DNA of 64,000 nucleotides from Heterocephalus glaber (Eukaryota > Chordata > Mammalia > Rodentia > Bathyergidae): positions 4,737,809-4,801,808 of the forward strand of contig NW_004624781.1 of NCBI RefSeq assembly GCF_000247695.1, written 5' to 3'. Below are positions 46,091 through 56,712 of the stretch, piece after piece. How positions within the stretch are numbered: position 1 is the first letter of the stretch; every line of letters starts with the position of its first letter. The notes beneath the pieces are model-generated. The model worked only from the letters and a program-made list of their open reading frames with translations. It made no database searches and was not told the DNA's origin. A program made the translations under genes and the position numbers.

Positions 46091-46402
46091 CTGAAGGGTT
46101 TTGAAGCCCAAGCAGGAGTGCAGGTTTGGTCTTAGATTTGGAGTTTATCCTAGAACAGTGATGGCGATTTTAGAGCTTTCAGTGATAACAAACAGTTGGC
46201 TGCAGTTTGTATGCCATAGTTTCACCGCTGCTGTCCTAGAATGTCCCTTTTTTCTAAATTCCCATCCTGGGGACCCAATGCTGGGCCATGTTGAGCTGAG
46301 GATGGGCTGGAAGTGAGGGTGCTCCGTAGTGAACCCTAAACACGGCAGCTGCCGGAGGCCTCCCCAGCTGCTGGATCTGACGTGTCCCCTCCCGGGCGCC
46401 AG

Positions 46403-46547
46403 GACGGGATTCTGCTGGGTGCCGTGGGCGCCTACGACTGGAACGGGGCTGTGCTGAAGGAAACGAGCAGCGGCAAGGTGATCCCTCTGCGCGAGTCCTA
46501 CCTGAAGGAGTTCCCTGAGGAGCTCAAGAACCACGCCTCGTACCTGG
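46403..46547 (+). CDS. ITGA11: ITGA11 exon 11 (propeller, blade 3)
   Basis: 145 bp: residues 378-425 plus the first base of Gly426. It reads DGILLGAVGAYDWNGAVLKE, the FG-GAP-type core LLGAVGAYDWNG, then GKVIPLRESYLKEFPEELKN. Human has Val for Ile and Ala for Ser at two points, from memory. Acceptor GGGCGCCAG follows a weak pyrimidine tract; donor GTGAGG. Confidence 0.96.
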
Positions 46548-46853
46548 GTGAGGCCTGGGGTGCAGGACACGGGGAGCGGGCTGCAGAATGAACGGGGTGC
46601 AGGGGGCCAAAGCCATCTCTCCAGCCGGCACATAACAGGCTCCTCATACACAGGGATAGGGAGTGACACTTGGTTCCCCACTCCGAGTGTGCCCATGGGG
46701 GTCTTCAGAGCTCCCCGCCCCTGCCAGGGTCACAGCACATGAGGCAGTGTCCCCAGGACAGGTGCCAGACTGGCAGAAAGCCGCACTGTCTGCGTCAAGG
46801 CGAGGCTGGCCGAGGTCAGGGCTCAGAGACCAGCCCATTTCCTCCCATGGCAG
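46548..46853 (+). other. ITGA11: Intron 11
   Basis: 306 bp, no repeat or gene seen. It ends at CCATGGCAG. Confidence 0.88.
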
Positions 46854-47002
46854 GGTACACAGTGACGTCGGTCGTGTCCTCCAGGCAGGGGCGGGTGTAC
46901 GTGGCCGGAGCCCCCCGGTTCAACCACACAGGCAAAGTCATCCTGTTCACCATGCACAACAACCGGAGCCTCAGTATCCGCCAGGCTCTTCGGGGCGAGC
47001 AG
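46854..47002 (+). CDS. ITGA11: ITGA11 exon 12 (propeller, blade 4)
   Basis: 149 bp: two bases complete Gly426, then residues 427-475. It reads YTVTSVVSSRQGRVYVAGAP, then RFNHTGKVILF and NNRSLSIRQALRGEQ. AGAPRFNHTGKV is a classic FG-GAP signature. Two sequons, Asn-His-Thr and Asn-Arg-Ser, are present. The 3' end (SIRQALRGEQ) has changed more from human than the start. Donor GTAACG has a weaker +4/+6 context. Confidence 0.96.
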
Positions 47003-47544
47003 GTAACGGAGTGCACAGGTCCCTCCCTGTGGGGCGGGCAGTCCCCAGCCCCTGTGTGTGGTCCCCAATGCAGCATACACTTCAGCACTGTGCAGCTGAA
47101 GGCATCTTGGCCCAGCATTCATTACTGCCCTGAAACAGCCCCAAGCCTGGAAAACTGGGGGGAATTCTCACCTCCATGTCCTGGTCCTCTTGCCTTTGGG
47201 CACTGGCCGAACCCCTGCTGCCGCTGCCAGCTTCCTCCAGCCCTTTGCTGCAGGCAGCATCTGGTTATGGCACCCAGACCTGGCTGCTGGGGCCCTGAGA
47301 CATCCCGAGGCAGTCACACCTGCCAGTCACCTTCCTGCTGCCAGGGGGGTCTACTCGCAGCAAGGCCCCATGGGGCTCTTCGGGTGCCAGCTCCTCCCCT
47401 TTCCCTGGAATGGTGTCAATGCAGAGTGGGCACAATGCCACTGCCCCACCTGGGTGTGGTAGGCAACCAGATAGTGACACAAAGAGTCTTGTGTTGGGCA
47501 GTCATGAATGCAAATAGGAAAGCCAAGATAAAGAAAGGGTCAGA

Positions 47545-47717
47545 AGCCAGGCTTGGTGGTGCATACCTGTAATCCTTGTGCTCTGGGAGGCTGAGGCAGG
47601 AGCATGACAACTTAATGACTTAGTTAGATTCTGTCTCAAAATAAAAAAAATTGTTAAAGGGCTGGGGATGGAGCTCAGTGCAAAGGCCCTGGGTTTAGTC
47701 CCCAGTGCCAAAACGGA
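47545..47717 (+). mobile_element. B1-ID dimeric SINE
   Basis: B1 part GCCAGGCTTGGTGGTGCATA to CTGTCTCAAAATAA, then ID part GGGCTGGGGATGGAGCTCAG to TAGTCCCCAGTGCC. Confidence 0.9.
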
Positions 47718-48603
47718 AAAGGTTAGAAATCACTGCAGTAGCCAAGAAATCTTTGGTCCTGGGAAGCTACATGGCTTTTCCAAGATATATAGCAGGTTCA
47801 CAGCTGGAGCAAGTGAAGGGTCCAGGCCTGGGATGGGCTCTCTGGCACTATGCCCCCTCCTGACCCCTGCGTCCCCAACCCAGGCCTTACTTCTCCTGAG
47901 TGGCCATGGCCCCAGCGCCCTGGGCCTGAGCTGAGCCCTGTCCAGGGCTTTACCTGCCTGCCTTTCCCAGCTCGCCTGCTCTGCGCCCTCACCCACCACT
48001 ATGAGGCCTCGCTCCTCCCTGGGGGGCCTAAGTCCTACAGCTCCTCTCCCACCCCTGGGGCCACCACTACCTCCTCCCTGCCTGCCTGGCTGCCTGGCTG
48101 CCCCAGGCCAGCTCCCTGGAGAACAAGGGCCAGACCTTGAGTGCTAGAGGGAATTTGCTGATGAATTTATGACATTTTTTCAGCCCAGTTCGACCCCAAC
48201 ATCCGAATCAGAAACCACAGTGCTAAAGGCAGCTGAATTAAATGGATTCCAAGTCACTGTGACCCACATAGGAGAGGCCACAGATTTAGACCAGCATCTC
48301 CCTCCCTCCCTACTTGCTCTGTCTGCCTCTTAATTACTCCACGTAGACCATCTCTCCTGCTTCCCACTCCGGGCTTATCAGCTGCTCTTTCCCTCGCCTG
48401 TATTTTGATCTTCCTTCACAGGTCAAAGCTTTTAACACTTGAATGTAACTTTCATCTGAAAACACCCCGTGCCAGGACAAGGTGGGGAAGGTGATTCTGG
48501 GGGCCTGGGGGTCAGACAGGGCCTGGCAGAGATCAGCCTCTGACTTTGGACAGCAACCCGGGTTCTGGGAGTTCAGGTTCCTCCTCTATAAAATGAGGCA
48601 GCC

Positions 48604-48692
48604 TGACTCTGGGGATAGCTCAAGAAGGGAAGAGCACTTGCCTAGTGTGTGAGGCTCTGAATTTGATCCCCAGCAAAAAAAATAAAAATAAA
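48604..48692 (+). mobile_element. tRNA-like SINE, a different ID subtype
   Basis: CTCTGGGGATAGCTCAAGAA, GAGCACTTGCCTAGTGTGTG, TTTGATCCCCAGCAAAAAAA. The pol III box spacing is that of ID, but the middle differs from the main family here. Confidence 0.75.
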
Positions 48693-50082
48693 TGAAATGG
48701 GACAACTATGAGTCCTGTGCGAGGGCCTCACACAAGCTAACCAAGGGCCTGTCCACAGGCAGGGGCCTCCCCCTTCCCTATGCGACCCAAAAGCACATAT
48801 GCAGTCCCTCTTGGGTGCCACACATGATGCCCAGGTCCCGTGAGGCTCCCGGGCAGAGAGCAGATGCTGGAGGGAGGATGTGGGGTCTGGGTGCATCAGG
48901 GAGGGGCACCCAGGGCAGGGAGTGGGTGGGGAAGCCAGGGACGGCATAAAGGGAAGTGATACTTCTGCTGAGACCTGAAGGGTAGGGGGGCAGGGGAGAG
49001 GATGCACCCAGGAAGCTGTGCAGTGGGAAGCTCAGGCCTAGCTGGGGCCTGGGCCTTGTGATGAAAAGGAACAGTGGGTAGACAGCAGCTGGGCCACAGT
49101 ACTGGGAGCAGGAATGGGACAGAGGCCAGGGAGGGGACAGGCCTGCAGCATCACACTGAAGAGTTTAGCCCTTTATCCCAAACACAAGCACACAGCACGG
49201 ACGCAGCCTAGTGCCTGGGGACCAACCCATGGCGTTTAGAGGGACCTCTGAGAGGCGCCACACCCAGGGGGCAGTCAGAGGCAGATGGGGTGGTGACCGA
49301 GGCCAGGAGGGACTTGCTGGTAGCTCTGCAGGTGGGAGAGGTGGAGGGAGCTGGGACCGGGGGACCTTCAGGTTTGTGATGAGGTGAGTGGGTGCCCACA
49401 CCTGGGTAGGGAGCCCTGCACCCACACCCGGAGAGGACACAGTGAGTGTCAGCAGCCAGGGAGGAACTGTCATTCGCCACCCAAGTCCCAAGTCAGATCT
49501 GTGACAGTAAAGTTTAAAAGCCAGTGACAGAAGCTTGATTAGGTACAGCAGGGATCCTGCTGTAGGAAAAAAAAAACCATCATGGAGAAAAGGCTCGTGA
49601 TACACTGTTGATTTACAACTCAGTACATACGCTGTGAGTAGAGTACAATCCCAATTTACAAAACTAAAAACATACACAGGCATGAACTGGCAACACGGCT
49701 CAGGAGAAAGGCTGGAAGAGAATACTCCAGAACAATCATGGTGGTTATATCTGAACACTGGGGCGAGGGGTAACTTTCATTTTCTTCCTTATACTTTTTT
49801 TTGGTATTTTCCTTCTTTGTCATTACAGTATATCACTTCCTGATAGAATAAATGGCCAAAAGTCAAGTCAAATAATGGGAATAAAGAAGATTAGGACAGG
49901 GGAGAGAAGAGAGAGCCAATAGGAGAGAAGGGGACAAGGACACAAAGCAGGGGAGACTGAAGTGGGGAGACAAAGGCAGGGTCTGAGAAGGGGGACCCAC
50001 TGGGACCCTAATCCTGAGTCTGAGCCAAGGGCCATGGGTGTGAGGAAGCAGCCCGGCCACTCCTGTCCCCTCTTGTGCACAG

Positions 50083-50223
50083 ATAGGCTCCTACTTCGGG
50101 AGTGAGATCACCTCTGTGGACCTGGACGATGACGGGGTGACCGATGTCCTGCTGGTGGGGGCGCCCATGTACTTCAGCGAGGGCCGAGAGCGCGGCAAGG
50201 TGTACGTGTACACCCTGAGACAG
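50083..50223 (+). CDS. ITGA11: ITGA11 exon 13 (propeller, Ca-binding loop 1)
   Basis: 141 bp, 47 whole codons (residues 476-522). It reads IGSYFGSEITSVDLDDDGVT and DVLLVGAPMYF. The loop DLDDDGVTD fits the DxDxDGxxD calcium-binding pattern of integrin propeller blades. Human, from memory, has DIDGDGVTD, so a Gly is Asp here. The metal-ligand positions themselves are kept. Acceptor TTGTGCACAG, donor GTACTG (lacks G at +5). Confidence 0.96.
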
Positions 50224-50425
50224 GTACTGCCGGCGCAGGGCCCTGGGCTGGCCTGGGTAGGCACCAGGGGGCCTGGTTCCTACAGAGGCTGGTGCCTGCC
50301 TGCAGGAGGCAGGCCTGGGACTCAGGGGGCCTCTCTGGCACTGGGTTTGGGGAGTGGGTAGGGACCCCGGAGCCCTCACCCAGCCGCCTGAGCCCTTCCT
50401 TTCTCGGCTGTGTGTGGTTTTGCAG
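50224..50425 (+). other. ITGA11: Intron 13
   Basis: 202 bp, short and GC-rich; nothing else seen. Confidence 0.9.
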
Positions 50426-50629
50426 AGCCGGTTTGTTTATAACGGGATGCTGAAGGATTCCCACAGTTACCAGAACAGCCGCTTTGGTGCATCCATCGCC
50501 TCCGTTCGGGATCTTAATCAGGACTCCTACAACGACGTGGTGGTGGGCGCCCCGCTGGAGGACGGCCACCAAGGAGTCATCTACATCTTTCATGGCTCCC
50601 AGGGCGGCATCCTGAAGACACCCAAGCAG
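50426..50629 (+). CDS. ITGA11: ITGA11 exon 14 (propeller, Ca-binding loop 2)
   Basis: 204 bp, 68 whole codons (residues 523-590). It reads SRFVYNGMLKDSHSYQNSRF, then FGASIASVRDLNQDSYND and VVVGAPLEDGHQGVIYIFHG. The loop DLNQDSYND is the second calcium-binding site; it has Ser where most such loops have Gly, as in human alpha-11. GAPLED is an FG-GAP hallmark. The segment EDGHQGVIYIFHGSQG has several changes from human (EDNHAGAIYIFHGFRG, from memory). Donor GTGCGG. Confidence 0.96.
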
Positions 50630-51426
50630 GTGCGGCTCTGGAAGGGGCAAAGGACTGGGTGGCCTTGAGCCTGTGTGCCAGCTCCACTCGCCTGAGTGGC
50701 AGCTGTGAACTGGTGTATTGCATCTTCCCACACTCCCCTAGCAGCCTCTCTCAGTCACCTTTGTCCTCCCAATGTCAACCACGAGGACAAATCCAGGCCC
50801 TGAACCTCACCCCACCCGGCCCCACCCTGGCATCTGTGCAACTCTTTGATGACATGCACCTTGCTGCCCTCAAGGTGGGTTGCACTCAACCCATCTCAGA
50901 TCCTGTCCCCCTGCAGGATCATCATTTTGCCACATATTTTATTAGTAAAATACTGTGATAAATGTACTAAGCTTTGAGATGCTGGTGGGTGACCTGCCAG
51001 GTAACATAATGTATAAACACTTTGTGGAGACTTTTTTTTTTTTTTTTTGGCAATACTGAGGACTGAACCAGAGCCTTCACATTGAGCTATGTCCCCAGCC
51101 CTTTTTTTAAGTATAAATTTTATTTTGAGACAGGTTCACTAAGCTTGTATGATGCCCAGGCTGGGCTCGAACCTGCCATCCTCCTGCCTCAGCCTCCAGA
51201 GTGCTAGACTTACAGGCCTGCGCCACCATGCCCAGCTGGGCACTCATTTAAGACAACATATTTTAATCCAAAAGAAGAGCTTCTGAGGTGCCATGAAGGC
51301 CAGGACAAGACAGTTTTTGGTGGCTTCAAGCAGGCTGTCCTGGGCTCCCACTATGTGTGTCCTCCCTGCCCAGGCTGCTGCCTGCCCCTCCCACACACAA
51401 GGCCCCGCCTCCCCCTCTCCCTGCAG
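50630..51426 (+). other. ITGA11: Intron 14
   Basis: 797 bp. One antisense B1-ID dimer fills 51030-51238. The remainder is unassigned. The acceptor tract CCCTCTCCCTGCAG is strong. Confidence 0.88.
51030..51238 (-). mobile_element. B1-ID dimeric SINE, antisense
   Basis: T-run, GGCAATACTGAGGACTGAAC, GAGCTATGTCCCCAGCCC, linker, then the B1 part GAGACAGGTTCACTAAGC to GCGCCACCATGCCCAGC. Confidence 0.88.
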
Positions 51427-51557
51427 AGAATTGCTGCTTCCGAGCTGGCTCCCGGCCTCCAGTACTTCGGCTGCAGCATCCATGGGCAACTGGACCTCAA
51501 TGAGGACGGGCTCGTGGACCTGGCGGTGGGCGCGCTGGGCAACGCGGTGATTCTGTG
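51427..51557 (+). CDS. ITGA11: ITGA11 exon 15 (propeller, Ca-binding loop 3)
   Basis: 131 bp: residues 591-633 plus two bases of Trp634. It reads RIAASELAPGLQYFGCSIHG, then QLDLNEDGLVDLAVGALG. DLNEDGLVD is the third calcium-binding loop, close to the end of the propeller. The frame at the 3' end (TG before the donor) was confirmed by exon 16, which starts with the last base of Trp. Donor GTGGGT. Confidence 0.96.
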
Positions 51558-51963
51558 GTGGGTCCCCATCGTCCCTGCTCGGGCTCTCCAGAGGGTCACC
51601 ATGGGGACAGGGTGTAAAGGACTTGCTTCGGGATCTCTGTCCCTTGTCTTTAACCACTGTCAGCCAAACAAACCCTGCTCTTCTGCTTCCCAACCGCAGC
51701 TTTCCTTCTCATGGGGTCCTTGTAAGCGATCTTGAAGTCCAAGTCTCTTCCGAGTGATTTCTGGGACTTCAGACCAACTGAGCATGCAAAAGCCCTCGGA
51801 CTTTGTCTAAAAGCTCTGGCTTCAGGGTATTCCTTCCGCTCGGCTTTGCAAGTGCTTCAAGGGATACACGGGACACCTTTTCCTCAGTCGGGAGGACCTT
51901 TCCCTGTGCCCAGGTGTGGGGCACTGTGTATAGGATTCAGAGAGTTCTGTCCTCCAAACCCCT

Positions 51964-52057
51964 CTTTTTTTTTTTTTTTCCCAGTACCGGGGATCAAACT
52001 CAGGACCTTGCACTTGCAAGGCAGGCAGAGTGCCACTGAGCTAAATCCCTGACCCTG
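51964..52057 (-). mobile_element. ID-like SINE, antisense
   Basis: T-run, CAGTACCGGGGATCAAACTC to GAGCTAAATCCCTGACCC. Short duplication AACCCCT at 51957-51963 and 52058-52064. Confidence 0.9.
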
Positions 52058-52406
52058 AACCCCTTTTGTTTGGTATTTTCTGATCTCCATTTCAACGCTT
52101 TCTATAAGCTCATGTATTTTACCATGCATCATCTTCTACTTTTTGAGAAAAAACAAAGTTATTTTCAGCCTTTCTTGTATGTTGACAAGATATATTTCAT
52201 CATAAATATAGTACCTTAGAGAAAATTTGTAAAATAAGGAAAAACTCGCTCAATACTTCTTCACCACTAGTGTTTTGTCATGTTTCCTCCCAACCTTTCT
52301 GCCTGCATTTAATTTTATATAGATGTGATCATAATCATATAATTTTTAAAAGGCATAAACAGAGATAGCATATAGCTTCACAGGGCAAATCAAGAAGGGG
52401 TGGAAA

Positions 52407-52576
52407 AGGCGGGAGTGCTGGCGCTCACCTGTAAGCCCAGCTCTGGGAGGCTGAGGCAGGAGGATGGCAAGTTCAAGCCTAGCCTGGGCAAAAAGGAAAA
52501 CGGAAAAAGGGGCTGAGGATGTAACTCAGTGTGAAAGCCTTGGGTTAAATCCCCAGTACTGCAAAAAATAAAATAA
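52407..52576 (+). mobile_element. B1-ID dimeric SINE
   Basis: GCTCTGGGAGGCTGAGGCAG, linker, GGGGCTGAGGATGTAACTCA to AAATCCCCAGTACTGC. Confidence 0.85.
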
Positions 52577-53091
52577 AGGGAGAGGTGGATGTGTTTCTGT
52601 CCTGGAATACATTATGATCCAATCAGGAAATGTGCCTGTGCAGGTTCCCCGGGACACAGCCTGAAGAATAGGACAGGTATCCACAGCTGGGCGGGGACAG
52701 GTGCGGCACATGAACCCTTCACAGGAAATGAGGTCCCGCGTGCACAGACTCCCGGGGCATCTGTCACAGGAAGGACTCGTCATGCTCCGGCTTTCGATGT
52801 CTGTGCCGCCCACCTGGTGACGCAGTGGAGAGCCAGGGCCTCTGGGGAGACAATGGGCAGAGCCAGTGCCTCTTCCCGTTAAATCTTCGCTGGGGACCAC
52901 TTGGCAGTGGGTTTTCCAGCTCCCCAGAGATCTGATGGACATCAGGCTGGGTAGAGAGGGAGAGGCAGAGGGACCTCAGTGTGGTCAACAGCCTGGTTGC
53001 CCAGGGACAAAGATGAGGGCTGCTCCAGGGCCCAAGCCCGCCCCACCACGCTGCACTCAGCCTGAGCCCCTGCCCCACCCCCGGCCCCCAG

Positions 53092-53258
53092 GTCCCGGCC
53101 CGTGGTCCAGATCAACGCCAGCCTGCGCTTCGAGCCGTCCAAGATCAACATCTTCCACAAGGACTGCAAGCGCAGCGGCAGGGACGCCACCTGTCTGGCC
53201 GCCTTCCTCTGCTTTGCGCCTGTCTTCTTGGCCCCCCATTTCCAGATGGCAACTGTCG
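53092..53258 (+). CDS. ITGA11: ITGA11 exon 16 (thigh domain start)
   Basis: 167 bp: one base completes Trp634, residues 635-689, and the first base of Gly690. It reads SRPVVQINASLRFEPSKINI, then CKRSGRDATCLAAFLCF. An Asn-Ala-Ser sequon and three Cys residues mark the start of the Ig-like thigh domain after the propeller. The acceptor CCGGCCCCCAG has an all-C tract; donor GTGAGC. Confidence 0.96.
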
Positions 53259-54171
53259 GTGAGCCAGGCCCCTCCACCCGGCTCTGCACTGTGCTGTCCC
53301 ACAGCCCAGTTTCCCCGGGACGGGCTCCGAGCACCAGGTGTCACCCAGAGCCCCTTTGCCACATGCTAGAGGTCCCTGCGGCACTCTCTGAGGACAAAAG
53401 GGATTGGTGCCAGCACGAGGGTGGCAGTGAGCAGAGAGGGAGGAGGAGGAGGAGGTAGTCTGGGTGCGGGCAGAGCACGGGGCTCAAGGCAAGCAGCAGA
53501 CAGGGGTGTAGAAGTTGGAAGCCAGCCTGGAGGAGCGGGAGGGACAGCCCTGGCCCACACCTGCAGTCCCTGCTCGGCAGGGCACATAGCCCAGCAGGGC
53601 CGTGTCCTCCTGTGCCCATCCTCTGCCTGCAGCTGGAGTTCATACCAGCTCACCCACCAGGCCATCCCAGAAGTGACTCGGTTGCCCTGCGCAAGACACA
53701 GGGTCTGCTGGCGGCTTCTCTGGCAAGTGACAGGCAGGCATGGAAGAGAGGGTGTCAGGACGAGAACAAAGGCACCCTGGGTGGCCCTGCCCTTCCCTTC
53801 CAAGTTCAGTCTATGAAAGGAAAATGACACAGACCTGGGGTACCCCAAGGCCTGGCTGGGAGACAGGACAAGGGACTGAGCCTTTCCCAGAGCCAGCAAA
53901 CGATTTTCCTAGAAGGGGAGGAGACAGCAGCCTGAACCCCCATAACCGAGCCACCGTACCCATGCCCAGAACTTTCTCCCTGGATCCCTGGCTCTCTACG
54001 TGGCAGCTGCCCCTCCTGGGCCTCCTGTAGGAAGGGACACGGCTGTCCCCTGGCCAACCCAGGGCCTTTCTAGAGGAAGTGGAGCTCCCGAGGCTGCTTC
54101 TGAAGAGTGGTAGTCCTGGCTGGGACACGGCTGCAGCTTGGCAGCCCTGACCTGCCCCTCCGCTCCCACAG
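53259..54171 (+). other. ITGA11: Intron 16
   Basis: 913 bp, GC-rich with a short GAG/GGA run near 53436-53456. No SINE, L1 or gene seen. Confidence 0.86.
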
Positions 54172-54314
54172 GCATCAGGTACAACGCCACCATGGACGAG
54201 AGGCGCTACATGCCGCGGGCGCACCTGGACGAGGGCAGCGACCAGTTCACCAACAGGGCCGCGGTGCTCACTGCTGGCCAGGAGCACTGCCAGCGGATCA
54301 GCTTCCACGTCCTG
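54172..54314 (+). CDS. ITGA11: ITGA11 exon 17 (thigh domain)
   Basis: 143 bp: two bases complete Gly690, then residues 691-737. It reads IRYNATMDERRYMPRAHLDE and ends HCQRISFHVL. It has an Asn-Ala-Thr sequon. The segment NRAAVLTAGQEHCQRISF differs from human at several positions (from memory), among the faster-changing parts of the protein. Acceptor CGCTCCCACAG, donor GTGAGC. Confidence 0.95.
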
Positions 54315-55695
54315 GTGAGCCCAGCTGTCCCCGCAGAGGGAGAAGCCCTACAGGAAGGGGATTCGGAGCTGGAGGGCACCTGCTGAGGAAAGGAAGCCCA
54401 GCGTGTCCGGCCCATACCAGTTCGCAGGAGACCTGGGGCAGCTGAAGGCAGTACTTCCACCTTGTACACACCCTACACCCCACCCTGTGCCAGAGCAGAG
54501 CCCACTGGGGCACACCACCCAATCCTCCCTGTGCACCCCAGCAACTCACAGATGCCCTCGGGATCCTTTGCAGGGGATGAACCCCAGGAAGGAGATGGGC
54601 TGGGGGCATCTAGGGAGAGAGCTCGGCCTCCAGCTGCTCATGGCTCACAAGAGAGGGCTGCAGGCCCCAGCTGAACACAAGGACCAGTTAAGGGGGGACC
54701 AAGGCATGGACAAGCTGGGAGGAGGTATAGAGCGACCAGCCTGGGAGAGGGGAGGGGACCCCTGATATCATGAGCAGGGTGGTGCCCATTTTATGTGTGA
54801 GGAAGAGGATGAGAAGTTTGCCTCAGCTGGGTGTGGTGGTGCACGCCTGTAATCCCAGCACTATGGGAGGCTGAGGCAGGAGGACTGCAAATTTGAGCCC
54901 AGGTTAGGCAACTCAGCCACTTAGTGAGACCCTGTCTCAAAATTTAAAATGAAAAAAGATTAAAAGGGCTAGGGGTATAGTTTAGTCCAAAGGCCATGTG
55001 TTCAATCCCTAGTACTGGAGAAGAAGAGGAAGAAGGGGAGGTGGTAGCCCAGTCCCCAGACCACAGAGACAAAAGCAGGGGACACTCAAGCATCCACCTG
55101 GCCCAGGTCAATGATCATGGGTCAGAAGAGTGAGGTGGCCTAGATATCCACTTGTCTGCTGATGTCAGCCCTGGGGCGTGTGTCAAGTCCTACCAAAACG
55201 GCCGGCACCTACAGCTTCCTCCCCACCAAGAACCAAAGAGAAGCCTTCATTCTCCAGCTTGTCCCAAACTCAGGATGCACCCGGCACCCAGGAATTCTGA
55301 TGTGAGACAGTGCACAAAAGCTTCTGGCTTTGGCTTCTTCCCTTCTTTGGAAGGGACAAGTGACAGACAGGTGTCTTGAAAGCCCAGGAAGTGGCAGTGA
55401 CGGGTCTGGGGGGCATCCTGCGGGGCTTCCTGGAGGCAGAGGTACTGGGGGAGATGGGAGCCAGCCTTTAAGGGTGAGCAGGAGCTTGGTGAAACAGCCA
55501 GACAGTGGCTGGCAGCAGCTGAGCCGGGGGTTGCAGCGTGCACACCTTGTCACCTGCAGAGTTGGGAACCTCCGTACCCTATGCATCCTCCCTCCCTCCC
55601 AGGGTAGGAGGCAGAAGTTCTGCTGACCCAGATAATGGCCCTGACCCAGATAATGATGCCTCCTCTCTCTCCTTCCCCTCACACCTGCCCCCCAG
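54315..55695 (+). other. ITGA11: Intron 17
   Basis: 1381 bp with one B1-ID dimer in sense (54829-55022). 54315-54820 and 55030-55690 have no gene or repeat I can name. Confidence 0.87.
54829..55022 (+). mobile_element. B1-ID dimeric SINE
   Basis: GCTGGGTGTGGTGGTGCACG to CTGTCTCAAAATTTAA, then GGGCTAGGGGTATAGTTTAG to TCAATCCCTAGTACTGG. Confidence 0.88.
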
Positions 55696-55806
55696 GACAC
55701 TGCTGACTACGTGAAGCCGGTGGCCTTTTCAATCGAGTACTCCCTGGAGGACCCTGAGCACGGCCCTATGCTGGAGGATGGCTGGCCCACCACGCTCAGA
55801 GTCTCG
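55696..55806 (+). CDS. ITGA11: ITGA11 exon 18 (thigh domain)
   Basis: 111 bp, 37 whole codons (residues 738-774). It reads DTADYVKPVAFSIEYSLEDP then MLEDGWPTTLRVS. The beta-strand pattern VKPVxFSIEYSLEDP is typical of I-domain alpha subunits in the thigh. Acceptor CTGCCCCCCAG; donor GTACAG (no G at +5), so the exon 18/19 border rests mainly on alignment and frame. Confidence 0.95.
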
Positions 55807-56626
55807 GTACAGCCTGGCAGGCAGGGCCTGTACCCCTGGCACATGCCACCCCACCCGACCTCTCCAAACCCCACACCTGAAGTGTCAAAGGCCTTTCCAC
55901 CTCCTGTCCCATGGTTCTTACTTTCCCGTCACTGGGACAAAATACCTGACACCACAAACTAAAGGAGGAGAGGTTTATTTGGCTCACAGTTCCTGTGGGT
56001 TTAGTCCATGGTCAGCCAGCTCCATGGCAGAAACAGCATGGTGGAAGGGCCTGGCAGAGGATATCCGCTCACAGCATGGCAGCCAGGATGCAGGGAGAAG
56101 GGAGGAGTAGGGACAAGAGTTCACTTTTCCAGGACATACCCCCAGTGACCACCTCCACCTAGGCCCAGCCTCCTACCAGCACACCCAGCTCAGAACCCTT
56201 CAGGAGATGATCCCACAGATGAGTATAGCGCCCCTTGATCCAATCACCCTCCGAAAGCTCACCTCTGAACAGCTGAGATTTGTCCTTCCTCCTGGACCTC
56301 CCACTCCGCTGATCCACTTGGTCACCCTTCAGAACGTGGCCCACTATCACTTCCTCCAAGCCTTCTCTGGCCACCTACATGTCCACATAACTTCCTCCTC
56401 TCTGTCTCATATTTCTACAGCTTTTGGTTTTGTGCACATTTCACAACATGGCTCTTTGTTCACACAGCAACCTTGCCCGTGCGTGGAGGGCAGGAGCTGG
56501 GTCCCTTGCGCTCTATCCCCAGTCCCAGACATCTTGCCCCATGCAGCAGGTAGTCAGTACTGGACTTGTGCTACGGCCAGAGTGGGGTCCCCTCCCACCA
56601 CCCTCACCTGGCTGTCCCCGGCCCAG
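55807..56626 (+). other. ITGA11: Intron 18
   Basis: 820 bp. Roughly half (55920-56330) is a dispersed rodent repeat described separately. The rest is unassigned. Confidence 0.86.
55920..56330 (-). mobile_element. Dispersed rodent repeat, reverse of the one at 577-893
   Basis: CACTGGGACAAAATACCTGA and GAGGTTTATTTGGCTCAC are the reverse complement of the 3' end of 577-893. AGTCCATGGTCAGCCAGCTC and ACCTCTGAACAGCTGAGATT are familiar from rodent genomes. Family name uncertain. Confidence 0.65.
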
Positions 56627-56712
56627 GTGCCCTTCTGGAATGGCTGCAATGAGGACGAGCACTGCGTCCCCGACCTGGTGCTGGATGCCCGGAGCGACGT
56701 GCCCACAGCCAT
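56627..56712 (+). CDS. ITGA11: ITGA11 exon 19 (genu, conserved Cys loop)
   Basis: 86 bp: residues 775-802 plus two bases of Met803. It reads VPFWNGCNEDEHCVPDLVLD then ARSDVPTA. The C-N-E-D-E-H-C-V-P-D-L segment is the integrin signature Cys loop at the knee between thigh and calf. It seems unchanged from human apart from the end. Acceptor GGCCCAG, donor GTGAGT. Confidence 0.96.

Larger units (their letters stand above)
40563..46402 (+). other. ITGA11: Intron 10
   Basis: 5840 bp, the longest complete intron. It holds MIR-like segments (41215-41285 and 44105-44190), a B1 fragment (43287-43360), an L2-like stretch (45410-45730) and a B1 in antisense (45925-46090). The stretches 40563-41210, 41300-43280, 43365-44100 and 44195-45405 contain no gene and no repeat I can name. 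Several open frames there look like chance in GC-rich DNA. Confidence 0.88.
47003..50082 (+). other. ITGA11: Intron 12
   Basis: 3080 bp. It contains a B1-ID dimer (47545-47717), a MIR-like piece near 48560, a different tRNA-like SINE (48604-48692) and a purine-rich stretch (about 49865-49990) just before exon 13. 48130-48550 and 48700-49860 hold no gene or repeat I can assign. Confidence 0.88.
51558..53091 (+). other. ITGA11: Intron 15
   Basis: 1534 bp. It carries an antisense ID-like SINE (51964-52057) and a sense B1-ID dimer (52407-52576). 52070-52400 is AT-rich with no family assigned. 52580-53080 shows nothing to name. Confidence 0.88.

Noticed and set aside
46670..47572. 300-codon open frame on the + strand
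   Set aside because: It contains exon 12 in frame but continues through both flanking introns. The GT donor after GEQ and the alignment show that only 46854-47002 is coding.
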